From Diogma glabrata (taxonomy: Eukaryota; Arthropoda; Insecta; Diptera; Cylindrotomidae): a stretch of DNA of 64,000 nucleotides. Position numbers and translations under genes: made by a program. Position 1 is the stretch's first letter; every line of letters begins with the position of its first letter. The notes below the pieces were generated by a model. The model was not told the origin of the DNA. It saw nothing but the letters and a program-made list of their open reading frames with translations, and searched no databases. The DNA lies in contig OY856188.1 of NCBI GenBank assembly GCA_963693315.1, positions 102,178,462 to 102,242,461 of the forward strand, read 5' to 3'. Positions 54,816 to 64,000 of this stretch are shown piece after piece.

Positions 54816-55446
54816 GCAGATCAAAAACAAACCAAATATTACAAATCAAAAAAACTGATCGTGCTGAACTGAACATGCAAATACCGATTTCGGGATAGGT
54901 GGCTATAAAAACAAATGGGAACCCCCATTGTTCTCTTGCTTTACTTAACTAAGGAAATGTAGCTTTAATTGCAATATCCAGTTCACATTGAACAACGTAA
55001 TGTGTTTGAATGTATGTATATAATTTTCAACGGCATTAAAATTTAAACCCAGAGGGGAATTCCCGTTGTTTTACTTCTATGGAAAGTATCAAATTTTGAC
55101 AGATGAATAATTTACACTTTAATTTTTAGGAACTGTACGAGAGTTAAAAGTTCTAGAGTTGTTGTATTCTTTACAATTAATTGTGTAATCCTAAGTGAAA
55201 ATTTGTGAGAAAGAGAATCGCATCGCAACAGAAATGAAATGAGAAGATTTAAAATAATTTAAATATAGAATAAACATATATGAATGTATGTATTAACAAT
55301 CAAAATTGTCGTTCAAACAAGCATACGTTTAAAATGGAAAATTAAAGCCCTAGATCTCAGTAAGATCTAGTCTTTCTACTAAAGATCGATCGATAAAAGG
55401 TTCTTTGGATTAATAAATTCTTCGTTTTCAATTTGTTAGTGGTACA

Positions 55447-56074
55447 ATGGAAGTAGCTATAAAAAATGTGAAATGTGAAGCTGAGGAATCAATAGATGCA
55501 TTTGATACTTACTCGAGTTTGGTAAATTGCTGAGTCTCATTTTAGAATTAAATTTTTAGAAAGATATTTACTGTAAAAATATACCACTTGTCCTATATTG
55601 TTTAAGTTTGGGTTCTTAGTTGAACCTTCTATAAAAATAAAAAAAGAAATTGCTCAACTTTTATTAACAACATGGGCAATACTTTAATGTTTACGATACC
55701 GAGTATCATAATAAAGCATCGATTACTTTGAATTATGAATTATTGTCCTGTTCGATAACAAGTTTCAAAATTTTTTTGTTGCATTTCAGAACAATCACAA
55801 TGATACTACAAATATTGTTGAACATAGTGAAATTAAAAGTGATGTTAAAACTTTTGAGACGACAGTACGAGAGGTATCAATTTCAAAAAAATATTTTACA
55901 GTTTTGATTAATTTCCAGATAAAATTATATGAAGGACGAGAAGAACATGAACTAAAACATGTAGCACAGAATATTGAAAATATATCCATATCCAATACCA
56001 ATTGGAATGGTTATTGCCCTTTAAAACGTTTTTCTAATACATACATTAAAACAGAGCCAAAGGAAAATAAAACG
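55447..56074 (+). CDS. 5' exons of a second gene of the same style (partial)
   Basis: Exon 1 is 55447-55521 (ATG, 25 codons, MEVAIKNVKCEAEESIDAF, donor gtaaat). Exon 2 is 55790-55873 (28 codons, NNHNDTTNIV, acceptor gcatttcag, donor gtatca). Exon 3 is 55919-56074 (52 codons, acceptor atttccag, donor gtaagt), ending YIKTEPKENKT. All three are phase 0-0 like the exons of the upstream gene, and exon 3 carries the same IKTEP motif as exon 53540. This fits the acidic N-terminus of a tandem paralogue whose finger exons lie beyond the window; no finger exon was found from 56075 to 64000. The upstream gene's missing N-terminus may look like this. A tataaaa lies at 54906, about 540 bases upstream. Confidence 0.68.
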
Positions 56075-56784
56075 GTAAGTTCTTCTTTATGAGAGATAAG
56101 ATTTGTCATTCAAGATTTTATTAAGATTTTTATCTATACGATAGCAATGGATCTAACCAATTTGTAGTTTAGAATTATATAGACACTAGAAATGAATGTT
56201 TTCAATTGAATAGAATGAACAGGTATGAAGAAAGTTAAAACATGTTTGTAGAATAAAACAAAATAAGACAAAACTTGACACTAAAAATGAATTAAAATAA
56301 TTGTGATGTTAAGTCGATCATTCAAAAACAAATTTTATCTCGTCGCTGGTCGTGTGGTGTTGGTTAAATGGTTAACCATAAACTCCATTCGCATTCTAGT
56401 CGGTGAAGCAACAAGAGTGATTTTTTAATTCTCTAAAAATAATGTGAAATTGAGTTTTATAAAAAAAAACAAAGAGAAGTTTAATTTAATTTTTTTTTAT
56501 TTTCTTTTTTCATAATTAATTAATTATAATACATTTGAAAATAATATTTTATCTTTCTTCATCCTATTCAATAGTACACGCATGGTACGGGACTTATATG
56601 TTTTACCACGCGGGATGGGCGGCATCAGCCTATAACCACATTTATACTTCTTGAGGTTATGTATATTCAACTATATTCAACATCGAAATTAACCTGAGGT
56701 GCTCCTGTAATCAGTTCATATATTGCCGGTTAGATGCTTTTTCAGAAAGATACTACATTAAGTTTTAAAATATATCTTTTTATT

Positions 56785-57270
56785 CAAATGTGATAACAAG
56801 CGTCATCCACATTTGCAAACATTTTATGTATTACAATTCGGAAAGTTATTCGGAGAATTGAAGATCATAATCAACATAAGTGATCATATACATTGAATCG
56901 AATATAATTTTTTGGATAATAAACCACCCATCTATAGGCAGAAGAATTCTTTTTCTACATTGATTCTATAACAATAATCGGGATAACTATATCGTAACTA
57001 TAACACGTATCGTTTGTTTAAACATGCTAATAGGCGTCACCAGTCATTTCTAAATATTTTGTGTACTATATATCTAAAAGCTGTTCGGAAAATCTAAAAT
57101 ATAATTAACAAATACGTATACATATATAAAATCTGAATACAATTTTCATTGAGGACTACTTTTCTACATTGAATCTAAATCAATATATTTAGTATATCTG
57201 GACATTTTACATCTTGCTGGTTATAACTAGTAATTTAAAATCTTAAGTAACATTACTGCAAAAATTTAAA
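56785..57270. repeat. Two diverged tandem units, period about 245 bp
   Basis: gcgtcatcc near 56793 and gcgtcacc near 57035 begin similar stretches, each with a gttcggaaa or attcggaaag word and later a ctacattga(t/a)tcta word. A related scrap, acaagtgtcatcaacc, is at about 60706. Confidence 0.4.
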
Positions 57271-57434
57271 GGATTAATATTATCTCTTATGAATTACAAC
57301 AACATGGGTAATTCTTTTAGGTAGATTTCATATAAAAATCTACCTATTGCAATGGGCTTCATCTCGGAATTTCGGAAAAATTTTGATGCCAAACGACTAT
57401 TTGTGATAAGCGGAGATGGAAAAACAAAAAAAAA

Positions 57435-57438
<4 letters not shown>

Positions 57439-57502
<64 letters not shown>
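57439..57502. repeat. (AT)n microsatellite
   Basis: About 32 uninterrupted AT units preceded by a poly-A tract. Confidence 0.95.
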
Positions 57503-57504
<2 letters not shown>

Positions 57505-58575
57505 CGATATGAGGTATAACGGAATTTAGCGGCACTCTCACGGTCGCATTTTTCGACCTACCCCAATATAATTTTCTGTGTATGTTTCGGCAAATAATGT
57601 CTTGGACAAGTTCGTGAACTGGCCATATCCGGGTACCGGTTAAGCGGCTAGAGCCTAAAAAGTCGAATAATCTAGGGCACTATAACTTCCGTTTGAATAA
57701 TAATATTTTAATAAAATTTAAAAATATTGAATATTTGAACCTTTTTTTATCATTTTTATCCAGATGACTACTTTGGCGTTTCAGGTTCTTCAAAAATCAG
57801 CTGTTTTAAAAATTTACTAAACTTTGCTGCCCTTGATCTAGCTGAAATGGCCAAGCTCATAGTTGAAAACTTTTTTTCACGTACTTAAAATATAAATCTT
57901 TCCAAAATTTTCAAAAATAATAGTTTAAATCTAACGGTTGAGACCCTTCGGCTGTTGAAATAAAAACAAACGCAAAAGGCAATGCTTTCATCATGTTTCA
58001 GTTTATGTTATTTAAATTCATCTTAACTTTTAAACATACTTTTCAACTATAACCTCAAAAAATTTCAGCTTTCTAACCCAAAAGGTTCCATTTTTATAAG
58101 CATTATAATGCAACCCTTACAAGAAAAATATCAACCCATTTAATACCATAGAAAAATTATCAAAATCTCTTGTTTTTATTTTTTTTACTAAGTAACCGTT
58201 TGAAAAAAGATTAAATAAGAACAAAAAAACACAACAACAAAAGATGATTTTGAAATAAAATTGTTTGATAATGTTTGATTATAAATTATGTGTGATGGTA
58301 TAATTGTAGTTGTGACGTAGTTCATTTGATCTTTGGTGGATTTAATATGTTATTAGAAGTAGTTTAAACCAACTTAAATAAAACTGTTCCGAAATTGTAT
58401 TGATGGCGTTAGTTCGGATAATGTATTTAATTTGGTTCGATAATTTTTTTGAATTATTCTGTTTCTACTAATATTTTTTATTTAAACTAATCTGACTTAT
58501 CTAATTTTATTTGGACACAAAACCGTCTGACCCCGAAATCTACCTATTTCTAGCGGATATACCTGCCGCTGGGAT

Positions 58576-60589
58576 TTTTATAAACCGAACAGATTTGGAC
58601 AAAATCTGACCGACCCATTTTTGATTTGGCTGAAATTTTTTTTAGGGGTTTTCTATCGAAAAAAAAGATATACATGTTCGAGGATTTTTTTTTTTTTTTT
58701 GGAAAATAGAGCTGTTCTAAATTTCGAGAATTTCGTGATTTTCGGCTTGAAGAGACTTATTTTCAAAAATTCATAACTTCGGTTTTATAGAAGATAGAAG
58801 AAGGTTTTTCTTTTCTTTATTTGAAAGTTAAAAGATGGAATTTTTTAAAAATAAATATTTTCAACTAAAGTTATTAACAAATTCCTATTGTTATAAACAA
58901 ATAAAATGTTAAAATTAAATTTTAACCATTGCCCCACCCATGAAATTAGTTTTTAATATTATCATCGTATTCATCGTTCAATTTTCTATAAAAAAAGTAT
59001 TTTTTTTTAATGGAGAAATGGTATTTACTGTTAGAAATAAATTAATTTATCGAGCGCGGGACGACAAAAAGTTCCACATATGGGTCATTCTTTTACATAC
59101 CGAAGAGAAAACGACAAAATGTGACTAACACATTTTTGATTCAGCTGAAAATTTTTTTGAGGGTTCTATATAAACATTACGATATACTTGTTTTCGGATT
59201 TTTTCTTTTTTTTGTTTTTTAGGGGAAATGGAGCGGTTCTAAATTCCGAGAATTTTGTGATTTTTGGCTTGAAGACTTGTTTTCAAAGATTTATAACTTC
59301 GGTTCTGGTAGAGACAGACACTTTTTGTTTGTTTTATTTTAAAGAATAGAGATGCAATTTAAAAAAAAAATTATTAATTATAAAATTATTAACAAATACC
59401 TATATTGTTATAAACAAATAAAATTTTAAAATCAGTTTTTAGTAATTATATAAAAAAAATAAAGAGTGTTTAATGTAATCATCGTGTTCTACGTTCAATT
59501 TTCAATAAGAAACGTATATTTAATTAATGAAAAAATGAGTTTTACTGTTACAAATAAGTTAATTTTTCCAGCGCCGGGCGACAAAAATTTATAAAATTTG
59601 TTATCGTATCGCGCTCGATAAATTAGTTCATTTCTAACAATAAAACTCATTTCTCTACTAATTAAATATACGTTTCTTATTGAAAATTGAACGTAGAACA
59701 CGATGATTACATTAAACACTCTTTATTTTTTTTATATAATTACTAAAAACTGATTTTAAAATTTTATTTGTTTATAACAATAGGAATTTGTTAATAATTT
59801 TTATAATTAATAATTTTTTTTTTAAATTGCATCTTTATTCTTTAAAATAAAACAAACAAAAAGTGTCTATCTCTACCAGAACCGAAGTTATAAATCTTTG
59901 AAAACAAGTCTTCAAGCTAAAAATCACAAAATTCTCGGAATTTAGAACCGCTCTATTTCCCCTAAAAAACAAAAACTCCGAAAACAAGTATATCGTAATG
60001 TTTATATAGAACCCTCAAAAAAATTTTCAGCTGAATCAAAAATGTGTTAGTCACATTTTGTCCTATTCTCTTCGGTATGTAAAAGAATGACCCATATGTG
60101 AAACTTTTTGTCGTCCCGCGCTCGATAAATTAATTTATTTCTAACAGTAAATACCATTTCTCCATTAAAAAAAAATACTTTTTTTATAGAAAATTGAACG
60201 ATGAATACGATGATAATATTAAAAACTAATTTCATGGGTGGGGCAATGGTTAAAATTTAATTTTAACATTTTATTTGTTTATAACAATAGGAATTTGTTA
60301 ATAACTTTAGTTGAAAATATTTATTTTTAAAAAATTCCATCTTTTAACTTTCAAATAAAGAAAAGAAAAACCTTCTTCTATCTTCTATAAAACCGAAGTT
60401 ATGAATTTTTGAAAATAAGTCTTCAAGCCGAAAATCACGAAATTCTCGAAATTTAGAACAGCTCTATTTTCCAAAAAAAAAAAAAAAAATCCTCGAACAC
60501 GTATATCTTTTTTTTCGATAGAAAACCCCTAAAAAAAATTTCAGGCAAATCAAAAATGGGTCGGTCAGAAGGGTGTTCGGTTTATAAAA
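58576..60589. repeat. 2-kb palindrome with nested direct repeats
   Basis: Two arms of about 1 kb are near-perfect reverse complements around about 59588. The outer ends are tttataaaccgaaca at 58578 and tgttcggtttataaa near 60573. Within each arm two diverged direct units occur about 517 bp apart (atcatcgt...cgttcaattttc at 58961 and 59478), giving the order A-B-B'-A'. Non-coding; open frames in it mirror each other between strands. Confidence 0.85.
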
Positions 60590-60647
60590 GAACTACCCAT
60601 ATACATCAAGAATTATAACATTATGACACATCTATGACAAGAATTAT

Positions 60648-60721
60648 GGTTGATGACACTTGTTAGCACCTTTAAACTTAATCATCTTTAAGTTTAAAGG
60701 TGCTAACAAGTGTCATCAACC
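60648..60721. repeat. Perfect 33-bp hairpin with 8-base loop
   Basis: Arms 60648-60680 and 60689-60721 are exact reverse complements around the loop atcatctt. Could be a foldback element or a hairpin RNA precursor; no transcription evidence. Confidence 0.8.
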
Positions 60722-62316
60722 TTTACAAAATAATTTTTTCACTACATCCCTGAAAGTCGTATGCAGATTTTAAAATTATTAAATCAACTCTATGCAGAGA
60801 ATTTTCTACTTAAAACCAATCTGGATATTCTCAAGCTTATTTAATTGAAGCTTCACATCAATTTTTATTTTGCTGCTGTACATCACATTATCAGAAGTAT
60901 TGATTGGGTAATCAATCAACACATCAGGTGACGACATTTATATAATTATATTATTATAACTTTTTATTATATAAGTTTAATTTTTTATTATAATTATTTG
61001 CACTTTTAACTTATTCATAATTCAAAACACTTCTTGTGTAAGTGTTGGGGTCAGTCGTATAACAGATACATATAAGATCTCGCTCATTAATTTAGCATCC
61101 TTAATTTTTGGATGATCTCTTTCCTTTATATTTACAAAATCGATTAACCACTATATCTTTGATTCTTCACCTGTAATTAATAACTGATGGTTCTTATCTC
61201 TTGATAGATTCTAGTCATCTCGAAACTTTTATTACTGGTCTATCTTTCATATTTGACTCATTACACTGACTGACTACTTCTTCAGCACTTCTACCTTTTC
61301 TTTACTAAGGTATAAAAGTGCTGAAATTTGGTTTCTCCTTCTCAAGTCTTGTTGAGACTTAACGACAATCTTTTCCGAGAAGATTGCTAGTTTTCTTTCT
61401 TAATAAGCTGGGATCGCTTGAGCAGTCCCTTTTAGAGAATATCTGTCTTTCATAACACGCAGTATATTCTTTTAATATGATCAAAAATAATCGTAAAAGT
61501 AAATTAAAAGATAATAGCTCGGAATTAGAAAAGAAAATTAAAATTTCAAATAAATCTGAAGATATTGTTATCAACTCTAGTTTATTACTCGCTTCTCAAG
61601 TAGACCCAGAGCGTCGTTTAAACGGTTTCATGGATACCATTTCGGAAGCTTCGTTAGGTACAGAGGACTCTGTTATCTCACACAATCCAGAAGAAGATAT
61701 CTTGGATGATGAACACCATATTTCCACCAATGCATCTCCTTTGATAAACAACATCAAACAAACAAAACAGGTTTCTATTGTTAACATCCCCAATCCACCT
61801 ATTACATATGACAACTTTGCCAATAGATACAGTCCAGGGGATTCAGGCCCCTTCTCTCTAATTGTTGAAGGAAATATTATCGATGACTTATCCATGTCAA
61901 TGTATCTTAAGAAGCAGAATCTAGGATCAATATTAGAAATTAATCAGATCAACAGAACAAAAATTCGTATCAGGGCAGCCGACTGGATAACTGCAAATAA
62001 CATAGTAAAATTCTTTATTAACAACAAGGAATATAAAGCGTTTATTCCCACAGCTTTTACAGAATCCAGAGGTATAATCAGATATATCTCTTTAGATATT
62101 GATATTAACGAACTTCTCCTAAATATTAATCCGCTTGATAAAATAATAAACATGAAAAGACTTACCAAATGGAACCCCGCTCTCAATATTGCCGAAAATA
62201 CAACTTCAGTAATTATAACCTTCAGAGGTACTTCCATTCCCGATTATCTAGTCCTCTCATGTCAAACACAATATTTCTCCTTTTTTGTTGAAACCCCAAC
62301 TCTGTTCAAATTGCTT

Positions 62317-62327
62317 GATATATGGAC
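62317..62327. other. Target-site duplication, left copy (RTE copy 3)
   Basis: gatatatggac, repeated at 63127-63137 on the other side of the truncated RTE. Confidence 0.85.
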
Positions 62328-63126
62328 TCTCTCTCTCTGGCGTTTACATCCCATGAAGGGATTTTGCCGTCTGTGCCACCAGCTTCCAATCATCTCGTTC
62401 CATGACCAGTTGACCCCAGTTTCGACATTCTATATCACGAAGGTCTTGGATGATGTCATCACGCCCGTGTTGTCTAGGTCTTCCTCTTCGACGAACACCA
62501 GCTGGTTGTTGTTGGGACGCTTTTTTTATCATTCTACCCTTTCTACATGACCAAACCATCTAATCCGGTTAGATTTAATGAATCCGATTACATCGCAGCC
62601 TCCAAGAAGCTGTCTGATTTCATGATTCATTCGGATTCTATACTGATTTTCAGCAACTTTACATGGACCATAAATTGTTCGTATGACTTTCCTTTCGAAT
62701 GTTGATAGAATTCTACAATCGGAGGAAGTCAGTGTCCTGCTTTCACTTCCAAATGTGAGCACAGGTCGGATTAATGCTTTGTAAAGTGTGAGTTTGCACG
62801 ACTGCGAAAGATGTTTGGATCGCAAAAGTTTTGAGTATGCGTAGAAAACTCTGTATGCGGCTGAGACACGGGCTTTAATATCTGCCTGCATGTCATTTGA
62901 CGATGTTATTACAGACCCGAGGTATTTGAAGTTTTCTACACGTTCCACTTCATAGTCGCCAGTATTCAGATTTCCGGGAGGTATATTCCTGGATGTTGTT
63001 AAAAGTTTAGTCTTGCCGGTGTTAATGCATAATCCAAGTCGTTTAGCATTTCTTTCAAGCTGAGAGAGACTATCCTTGATATCGCTTGTTCTACGTCCGA
63101 GAAGCACAATATCATCTGCATAGCCA
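62328..63126 (-). mobile_element. RTE LINE copy 3 (5'-truncated)
   Basis: 799 bp matching the 3' end of the intact RTE, from LGYADD-adjacent sequence through KTKLLTTSRNIPPGN and FKYLGSVI to SLHGM and the stop, with the same AG-rich 3' tail. It is nearly identical to the intact copy except for a short deletion near 62535 that breaks the frame after FGHVER. Flanked by 11-bp duplications and 5'-truncated, as expected for target-primed reverse transcription. Confidence 0.93.
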
Positions 63127-63137
63127 GATATATGGAC
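63127..63137. other. Target-site duplication, right copy (RTE copy 3)
   Basis: gatatatggac, identical to 62317-62327. Confidence 0.85.
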
Positions 63138-64000
63138 ATTCGGCTGTAAAATGCAGAGATAAAAGCAAGTGTTTTAATTGCACCACGCAAGACCATCTCA
63201 TAGTTGATTGTCCTAATGAATCATTGTGTCTACACAGCGGGAAACAAAACAAATCAAATCACATGGACTGTGAGGAATATCATATTCAAAAGGAAATAAA
63301 ATATATAATGTCAACCAAAAGAGAGGCAAAAAATATAGAGAGGCAAAAGATAATATTTCTCCAACTTACTACAATTATAACCCAGATCATTTTCCTAAAT
63401 TACCAGATAATCCGGCTAGACAGCCTCCAGAGTTGTTCATAGCGAACAATGATCCTTCCATAAAATACAAAACACTTTTAACAACAGCAACGAAAGAAAA
63501 CGCCAAACTGAAGTGAACTAATAACGCATTGATTAAAAATATAGAGGATTTTAGTGTCATGTTGAAGGAGTGGAATGAGTATAAGGAAAAAAAAATGAAA
63601 GAGGAAAAAACAGTTGGAAATGGAGATCAATGAAATAAGAAATCAACAAATTGAAATACTGACATTAGTCAAAGATACTCTCATCATAGGAGAAAATATC
63701 TCCGCTATTGAAAACAGTGATCCTAAAAAAGACTTGTTACTAACCAATCTAGTTACGAACCTCAAAGAATTGAAAAACTCTCTGTCCTTCTTCACCAAGA
63801 ACACCATAGAACAAATAGTAGGCGATGACAAGGTCTCACACTGTTCCATTTCTGAAAACAGTAAATCCACTTCATCATGATATTGTTGTGCCGTATTTCT
63901 CATTACCCATTTTCGATCACTATTTCCTAGAAATACAAACTCTAAATCCTTCTAAAATCGCAATATTAGTTTCACATACCAATAAATTTTCTCTAAACAC

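Larger units (their letters stand above)
61477..63880 (+). pseudogene. LINE ORF1 nucleic-acid-binding protein, interrupted
   Basis: Gag-like ORF1 that packages LINE RNA. 61477-62327 gives about 280 residues: an acidic N-terminus, then RYSPGDSGPFSLIVEG and KIRIRAADWITANNIVKFF, an RRM-like region seen in I/Jockey ORF1 proteins. Near 62310 an extra base shifts the frame just before the knuckles. After the RTE insertion it continues YGHSAVKCRDKSKCFNC and CFNCTTQDHLIVDC (CCHC), and a third knuckle with Cys replaced by Ser (CLHSGKQNKSNHMDC). A later frame holds a coiled-coil-like tail (LKELKNSLSFF near 63770). Confidence 0.72.
60960..64000 (+). mobile_element. LINE, 5' leader, ORF1 and start of ORF2 (I/Jockey-like)
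   Basis: Plus-strand non-LTR element whose ORF1 starts at 61477, is split by an RTE insertion at 62328-63126, and continues to about 63880 with frame breaks. An ORF2 start may lie near 63880 (IAILVSHTNKF). It runs off the window. The start coordinate is approximate. Confidence 0.65.

Noticed and set aside
57359..57541. Tyr/Ile repeat open frame
   Set aside because: Translation of the AT microsatellite.
58940..60235. Mirror-image open frames starting MKLVFNIIIVF
   Set aside because: They are the same palindrome arm read on opposite strands; low-complexity AT-rich translation with no family resemblance.

Overview
This is a eukaryotic, AT-rich window, most likely from an insect. The reasons are the intron-split C2H2 zinc-finger genes with consensus GT-AG splice sites and a dense, insect-like mixture of mobile elements: an RTE-type LINE, Jockey-like and other LINEs, a Ty1/copia element, a Ty3/gypsy remnant, piggyBac, Merlin, hAT derivatives, MITEs and tRNA-derived SINEs. 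I cannot name the species from sequence alone.

The backbone is one very long plus-strand gene for a poly-C2H2 zinc-finger protein, seen as 24 coding exons from 4161 to the stop codon at 53945-53947. Its 5' end lies before 4161 and was not found. The visible exons give about 1218 residues and about 30 zinc fingers, followed by an acidic finger-free C-terminus with an IKTEP motif. Every visible exon is a whole number of codons and starts on a codon boundary (phase 0-0). The exons fall into recurring classes: a two-finger exon whose first finger is C-x4-C, a one-finger YEC exon, a two-finger FEC exon and a short linker exon. This whole cassette is repeated three times (14.6-23.4 kb, 35.3-36.0 kb, 38.2-38.9 kb), and a different duplicated exon pair follows at 45 kb. 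A second gene of the same style starts at 55447, with three phase-0 exons visible, and continues beyond the recognisable part of the window, so this is a tandem zinc-finger gene cluster.

The long introns between cassettes hold almost all mobile DNA. Intron 5.7-14.6 kb: a decayed Jockey-like LINE interrupted by a full-length, ORF-intact RTE LINE with a 13-bp target-site duplication, then a gypsy remnant and a tRNA-Lys-like SINE. Intron 14.8-16.7 kb: MITEs and hairpins. Intron 17.1-23.0 kb: a LINE remnant, a MITE and AT-rich tandem repeats. Intron 23.4-35.3 kb: an hAT MITE, a LINE split by a 1.6-kb hAT derivative, Jockey remnants, and a second RTE copy carrying an inserted array of 516-bp repeats that contain a tRNA-like module. 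Intron 36.0-38.2 kb: a minus-strand LINE. Intron 38.9-44.6 kb: a Merlin transposase pseudogene and a defective piggyBac with TTAA ends. Intron 45.9-53.0 kb: a foldback element, a LINE remnant, a Ty1/copia remnant and a tRNA-Lys SINE.

After the second gene starts, 56-64 kb holds diverged tandem repeats, an AT microsatellite, a 2-kb palindrome, a perfect 33-bp hairpin, and the 5' part of a LINE (ORF1) interrupted by a third, 5'-truncated RTE copy with its own 11-bp target-site duplication. Within cassettes introns are mostly 50-100 bp and contain no transposons. Most other open frames are transposon remnants or chance.
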